64,000 nucleotides of DNA, from contig NZ_CP053351.1 of assembly GCF_013394655.1 (NCBI RefSeq), positions 372,001 through 436,000 on the forward strand. Reading direction: 5' to 3'. Position 1 is the stretch's first letter. Every line of letters begins with the position of its first letter. The stretch comes from Winogradskyella schleiferi. Its GTDB lineage: Bacteria > Bacteroidota > Bacteroidia > Flavobacteriales > Flavobacteriaceae. This document shows positions 60,233 through 64,000 of this stretch, piece by piece. Position numbers and translations under genes: made by a program. The notes beneath the pieces are model-generated. The model was given only the letters and a program-made list of their open reading frames with translations, did no database searches and had not been told where the DNA came from.

Positions 60233-62182
60233 TTAAAGCAAATTGTAATTATTGATGACCAAGGTCGCTTCTGTTCCATAGTTCATTTTTGAAGTATAGC
60301 TAAGCTTAGCCTTGAGCTTTTTGGATAAGGCTTTCATCAACGTAATACCAAATGACGTATTTTTTACTTCACCGTCGAAACCTCGGCCATTATCAATTAC
60401 TTTCAATATAAGCTTATTATCTTCATGATTAAATTTTATTCTTATTTTGCTCTTTGAGGTCACTTCATCAAAAGCATGTTTCAAGGTGTTTACAATAAGT
60501 TCATTTAGTATGAGCCCAATCGGAGTGATAGTTTCAATATCTAAGATCAAGGGTTCTACATCTAATTCATAAGCTATAGGGTCGGATTTAAATTGATGGC
60601 TTTCAATTATATCACCTACCAAATCACTAAAATATTCTTTGGTATTAATACCTATCAATTCATCTTTATTGTATAATCTTTGATGAATCAATACCATGGA
60701 ACGAACTCTGTTTTCTGCTTCTTTTATGGCAATTTTGGCTTCTTTATCCTCGACACTTTCAGATTGTAAATACAATAAACTGGATACAATTTGAAAACTG
60801 TTTTTTACACGATGGTGTGTTTCTTTTAGTAATACGTTTTTTTCATCAACCGTTGCTTCTAACAAGGACTTCTGTTTAGCTAGTTTAATACTTTGCTTTT
60901 TGTTCCTATAAGAGAAAAATCCTAATACTAAAACCAATAGCAAACCAGATCCTGCTAAATAAGAATACAATTTACTTTGTTTTTCTTTAGCTTCTAGTTC
61001 CAATGCATTTAACTCTTGAGTTTTGTTAAACTCATATTGCATTTCTTGCTGTGTTTGTTTTTTAATGTTGTTTTCATTAAAAATAGAATCGTTCGTTTTA
61101 GATAATAACTGATAATTTTCTAAGGCTTTATCATATTTTCCGATAGCTTTATAAGCTTTAAATAAGCAATCGCAGGCATCTGTGGTTAACTCAAGATTTC
61201 CTGCTTTTATGGCTAGGTCTTTACTTGTATTGCAATCTTTAATAGCTAAATTATAATTTCCTGTTTCCACATATAGATTACCACGATAATTTTTTGCGAT
61301 GGTTAAATTTTCGGTAATATCTCCTTCTTCATAAAACTGATGAGCTTCATTTAAGTTTTTTAAAGCTTCATCATAATTTTTCAATTTGGATTGTGCATGA
61401 CCGATATTTAAAACAGAACTCATTATAAATCGCATAGGTGCATTCCCTTTCTCCTTCAATAGTTTTCCTTCTTTAAAAAACATCAGTGCTTCTTCATGCT
61501 GATCTTGATTTAATAGCATTTCACCTTTATTAGAAATAATTATTCCAGCATTTACATAAGAACCAAGACTTAAGGACGCTTTATAGGCGTTATCATAATA
61601 TTTTGATGCCTTGTGAAATTCTTGCATTTTGTTGTAATAATTTGCCAATGAGTTATTGAGCACAGAACTTTCGCCTTTGAATTTATGTCGTTGCGATTCA
61701 TCTAATTTTGAGGTGTCAATTTTATCTAAAACGCGCTTAGAATTCAACATTGTGGCAAGTGCTAAAGGAATATTTCCTTGTTTTCTATAAATAGCACTTT
61801 TAGTCATTAAGTTAGACGCTCTTAAAAAAGGCATCGTCTCGTCGTTTACATAAGAAAGAGATTTGTCCAAGTAAACTTCAGCGGAATCCAATTGGCTATT
61901 GTAGTAGAAAAAATTACCTAAGGAATAGTATGAATTAGCAAGTAGTTTGGCATTGTTATGGGTTTGAGAAATACGGATAGCTTTATCTATTAAAATACGC
62001 GAATCTTTTGAATAGCGAAACTGACCAGCATTGCTTGTAAGTGTTCTAATTTTTTCATAATTGTCATTATAAGTATCCACAACACTAATTAAGGAATCAA
62101 GGATTTTTTGTTTATCAGAATTTGTTTGTGAATGCAATAGGTATGAAAAACATAATAAGAAAATGAGATAAAAGTGTTTCAA
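60233..62182 (-). CDS. TPR-containing HisKA_2 sensor kinase
   Basis: A 649-residue kinase with a signal peptide (MKHFYLIFLLCFSYLLHSQ), a periplasmic array of TPR repeats (about 30-375), one membrane helix (YLAGSGLLLVLVLGFFSY, near 410-427), then a HisKA_2 dimerisation domain with the phospho-His in KETHHRVKNSFQIVSSLLYL (near 456) and a HATPase domain with LILNELIVNTLKHAF and DNGRGFDG. The LytTR regulator is encoded just below, so the two make a two-component pair. The signal sensed is unknown. Confidence 0.92.
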   Translation of the reverse strand: MKHFYLIFLLCFSYLLHSQTNSDKQKILDSLISVVDTYNDNYEKIRTLTSNAGQFRYSKDSRILIDKAIRISQTHNNAKLLANSYYSLGNFFYYNSQLDSAEVYLDKSLSYVNDETMPFLRASNLMTKSAIYRKQGNIPLALATMLNSKRVLDKIDTSKLDESQRHKFKGESSVLNNSLANYYNKMQEFHKASKYYDNAYKASLSLGSYVNAGIIISNKGEMLLNQDQHEEALMFFKEGKLLKEKGNAPMRFIMSSVLNIGHAQSKLKNYDEALKNLNEAHQFYEEGDITENLTIAKNYRGNLYVETGNYNLAIKDCNTSKDLAIKAGNLELTTDACDCLFKAYKAIGKYDKALENYQLLSKTNDSIFNENNIKKQTQQEMQYEFNKTQELNALELEAKEKQSKLYSYLAGSGLLLVLVLGFFSYRNKKQSIKLAKQKSLLEATVDEKNVLLKETHHRVKNSFQIVSSLLYLQSESVEDKEAKIAIKEAENRVRSMVLIHQRLYNKDELIGINTKEYFSDLVGDIIESHQFKSDPIAYELDVEPLILDIETITPIGLILNELIVNTLKHAFDEVTSKSKIRIKFNHEDNKLILKVIDNGRGFDGEVKNTSFGITLMKALSKKLKAKLSYTSKMNYGTEATLVINNYNLL

Positions 62183-62435
62183 GTTCTTTCAAATTTAGAA
62201 GGTTAGTTCCTACAAGTTACGTATTTTCTTGTTTATTGTAAAAATCTTGTGGAGTATTGCCCGTTTTTTTAACCGCACTTTTCATGAATTTTACTTCAAT
62301 ACTATATTAATAGAAATCAATATTTTGAAGATTTTGACTAAAAATAAGGAAAACGTCAATATTAATATCAAGTGAATTAACACTTCAATAAGAGAGTTTG
62401 TAGTTTCGTTCTTTAAATTTGTTAACAAAAATTTT
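62183..62435. other. intergenic region before metallophosphoesterase gene
   Basis: The 253 bp between the divergent kinase and metallophosphoesterase genes hold no gene. A TAAATTTG box at 62414-62421 may be the -7 element of the rightward gene. Confidence 0.4.
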
Positions 62436-63728
62436 ATGCTTCGTTGGATTGTCTTAATCATCCTCATTTTTATTCTAGATTTCTACGCCTTTCAGGTGGT
62501 AAGAACGTTGACTAAAAGTTATTGGATTTATGCTATATATTGGTTGTTATCCATTTTGGTGGTTGTAAACTTTATGTATTACTATTATAATTTCATCAGA
62601 GGCGAAAGTTTTACTCATGGTCATGGCTATGCGGTGGCGTTTTTATTTACACTATTTGTGCCGAAGGCATTTTTAGTGCTATTTATGTTTGGGGAAGATT
62701 TAGTAAGAATGGGTTCCTATCTCATTCAAAAATTTTCTAATGATACACCTGCAAATTTTATGGGCAGAAGACAATTTGTTTCTCAATTGGCTCTTGGCGT
62801 GGCTTCCATTCCATTGGCTTCTTTTATTTATGGGATAACAAAAGGAAAATACAATTTCCAGGTGTTGAAACATACCTTGTATTTCGATGATCTACCTGCT
62901 GCTTTCGATGGTTATAAAATTACCCAAATAAGCGATATACATTCCGGAAGTTTAGAAAGCAAAGACGAGATTTCTTATGGTGTGGAACTGGTTAATAAGC
63001 AGGAAAGTGATCTCATATTATTTACTGGAGATATTGTAAACAGTAAAGCTGAAGAAATGATAGGTTGGCTTTCTGTGTTTGATAAATTTAAAGCCAAAGA
63101 CGGCAAATTCTCCGTACTAGGCAATCACGATTATGGTTATTATGCCTATGGAGGCGATGTAGAGCTCAACAAAAGCAACCAAATACAAATGGAAGAGGTA
63201 CATAAACGTATTGGATTCGATTTATTGCTTAACGATAGCCGTCGCATTGAAAAAAATGGCGAGTCCATCAATATTTTAGGCGTCGAAAATTGGGGCGCAT
63301 CACGTCATTTTCCAAAACGAGGCAGTCTTAAGGATGCTACAAAAAATATAAATAAAGGCGAGTTTAATATTTTAATGAGCCACGATCCTTCGCATTTTGA
63401 TTATACCGAAATGGAACTCAACAGGGAAGATATAAATAATCATGATATTGTGGTCGATGAACCCAACATTATCAATTTTGAAAAGCAAATTCAACTAACT
63501 CTTGCTGGTCATACACACGGTATGCAATTTGGAATCGAATTACCAGCATTGGGAATTAAATGGAGTCCCGTAAAATACCGTTATCCAAAATGGGCTGGTA
63601 TGTACAAGAATGCCAATAAATATTTACATGTCAACCGAGGATTTGGTTATTTGGCTTTTCCAGGACGTATTGGAATATGGCCAGAAATTACCGTAATTGA
63701 GCTCAAAAGAGGTAAGAAAAGTGCTTAA
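62436..63728 (+). CDS. membrane-anchored metallophosphoesterase
   Basis: A 430-residue protein with about four N-terminal membrane segments (WIVLIILIFILDFYAFQVV at the start) followed by a calcineurin-like phosphoesterase domain. Metal ligands are in DIHSGSLESKDE (near 168), FTGDIVNSKAEEM (near 198), GNHDYGYYAYGG (near 229), MSHDPSHF (near 311) and LAGHTHGMQFG (near 356). The domain arrangement resembles YkuE-type membrane phosphoesterases. The substrate is unknown. Confidence 0.9.
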   Translation: MLRWIVLIILIFILDFYAFQVVRTLTKSYWIYAIYWLLSILVVVNFMYYYYNFIRGESFTHGHGYAVAFLFTLFVPKAFLVLFMFGEDLVRMGSYLIQKFSNDTPANFMGRRQFVSQLALGVASIPLASFIYGITKGKYNFQVLKHTLYFDDLPAAFDGYKITQISDIHSGSLESKDEISYGVELVNKQESDLILFTGDIVNSKAEEMIGWLSVFDKFKAKDGKFSVLGNHDYGYYAYGGDVELNKSNQIQMEEVHKRIGFDLLLNDSRRIEKNGESINILGVENWGASRHFPKRGSLKDATKNINKGEFNILMSHDPSHFDYTEMELNREDINNHDIVVDEPNIINFEKQIQLTLAGHTHGMQFGIELPALGIKWSPVKYRYPKWAGMYKNANKYLHVNRGFGYLAFPGRIGIWPEITVIELKRGKKSA

Positions 63729-63845
63729 TTGTAAAGAATTGCTTATTTTTATAATATGAGTGTCTAATTTACAGGAACTTATTGTTAAAATTTATAAGTT
63801 TAAAGTGTTTATTTTTTAGAATTCATTTGACTAAAACTATAACGT

Positions 63846-64000
63846 ATGTCAAAATTTGGGGAATTAATCGATGTTGATATTCCAGTATTATTGGATTTCT
63901 ACACTGAACAGAACGATCAATCAAAAGCCATGCATCCTATACTAAGGGATGTTGCTGCCGCACTTGGTGATAAAGCCAAAGTCATTAAGATTGATGTGGA
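63846..64000 (+). CDS. thioredoxin-fold protein without CxxC (partial)
   Basis: The frame begins MSKFGELIDVDIPVLLDFYT and continues EQNDQSKAMHPILRDVAAAL then GDKAKVIKIDV to the window edge. It is a thioredoxin N-terminal half in which the usual WCGPCK is replaced by EQNDQSK, so no redox cysteines are present. Homologues with this change are seen in Flavobacteriaceae and are probably non-redox, perhaps protein-protein interaction factors. The 3' end lies outside the window. Confidence 0.8.
   Translation, partial: MSKFGELIDVDIPVLLDFYTEQNDQSKAMHPILRDVAAALGDKAKVIKIDV

Noticed and set aside
62214..62226. TTACGTATTTT resembling half of the palindrome at 13662-13679
   Set aside because: Only one half-site is present and no second half lies one helical turn away, so chance in AT-rich DNA is the better explanation.

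Overview
The window looks like a chromosomal segment of a marine-type member of the family Flavobacteriaceae (phylum Bacteroidota). The evidence is the AT-rich DNA, Bacteroidota promoters of the form TTTG-N19-TAnnTTTG (clearest before rplM), many Sec-type secreted and lipoproteins, a 1341-residue hybrid two-component regulator, surface proteins that begin with the flavobacterial motif QVGIGTTNP, and an ExbB-ExbD-ExbD cassette followed by an outer-membrane barrel. Most of the window is housekeeping DNA with short accessory patches.

Layout: (1) 54-7900, leftward: a nitrous-oxide-reductase (nos) operon in the order cytochrome c, fasciclin-domain lipoprotein, clade II NosZ, membrane protein, NosL, NosD, NosF, NosY, small lipoprotein, small CxxxC-type protein. 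Two adjacent palindromes sit in front of it and a strong hairpin lies just after nosZ. (2) 8270-13162: a small barrel protein and sucA-sucB. (3) 13163-15017: a gene-poor stretch with a duplicated regulatory unit, a foldback (MITE-like) element, a 38-codon ORF, a LuxR-type response regulator and a retropepsin-like protease. (4) 15079-20920: tatD-ansA, tRNA-Ser, the ExbB/ExbD energy-transduction cluster, an outer-membrane barrel and a PAP2-like membrane protein. (5) 21035-34323: an OmpA-like secreted protein, rpoN, asnS, an RND exporter, a DUF5686 barrel, and the translation cluster rplM-rpsI, rpsB-tsf, pyrH-frr. (6) 34549-40424: usp, tsaC/sua5, two tiny conserved-looking genes, an ABC-F protein and a YgiQ radical SAM protein. 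(7) 40523-42700: a lipase and a patch of accessory debris: a DUF559 nuclease gene enclosed by 30-bp inverted repeats, a P-loop NTPase gene cut off inside its Walker A motif, and a decayed fragment of a polA 3' end. (8) 42700-47758: mltF-like transglycosylase, polA, cupin. (9) 47770-63728: two large repeat-bearing surface proteins, a hybrid one-protein two-component regulator, an aldehyde dehydrogenase, a HisKA_2 kinase/LytTR regulator pair, and a metallophosphoesterase; the window ends inside a thioredoxin-fold gene without a CxxC motif.

How the genes work together: the nos operon supplies an electron donor, the reductase and its copper-site maturation factors for N2O respiration; sucAB feeds the TCA cycle; ExbBD powers TonB-dependent import. 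The most unusual material is non-coding or semi-coding: the DUF559 cassette with terminal inverted repeats, REP-like repeats that have been absorbed in frame into the inter-domain linkers of PolA and TsaC, the duplicated TACGTAA/TTACGTA regulatory unit beside an orphan response regulator, and the paired palindromes at activator spacing in front of the nos operon. All functional statements are read from the sequence and from family knowledge; no database search was run.
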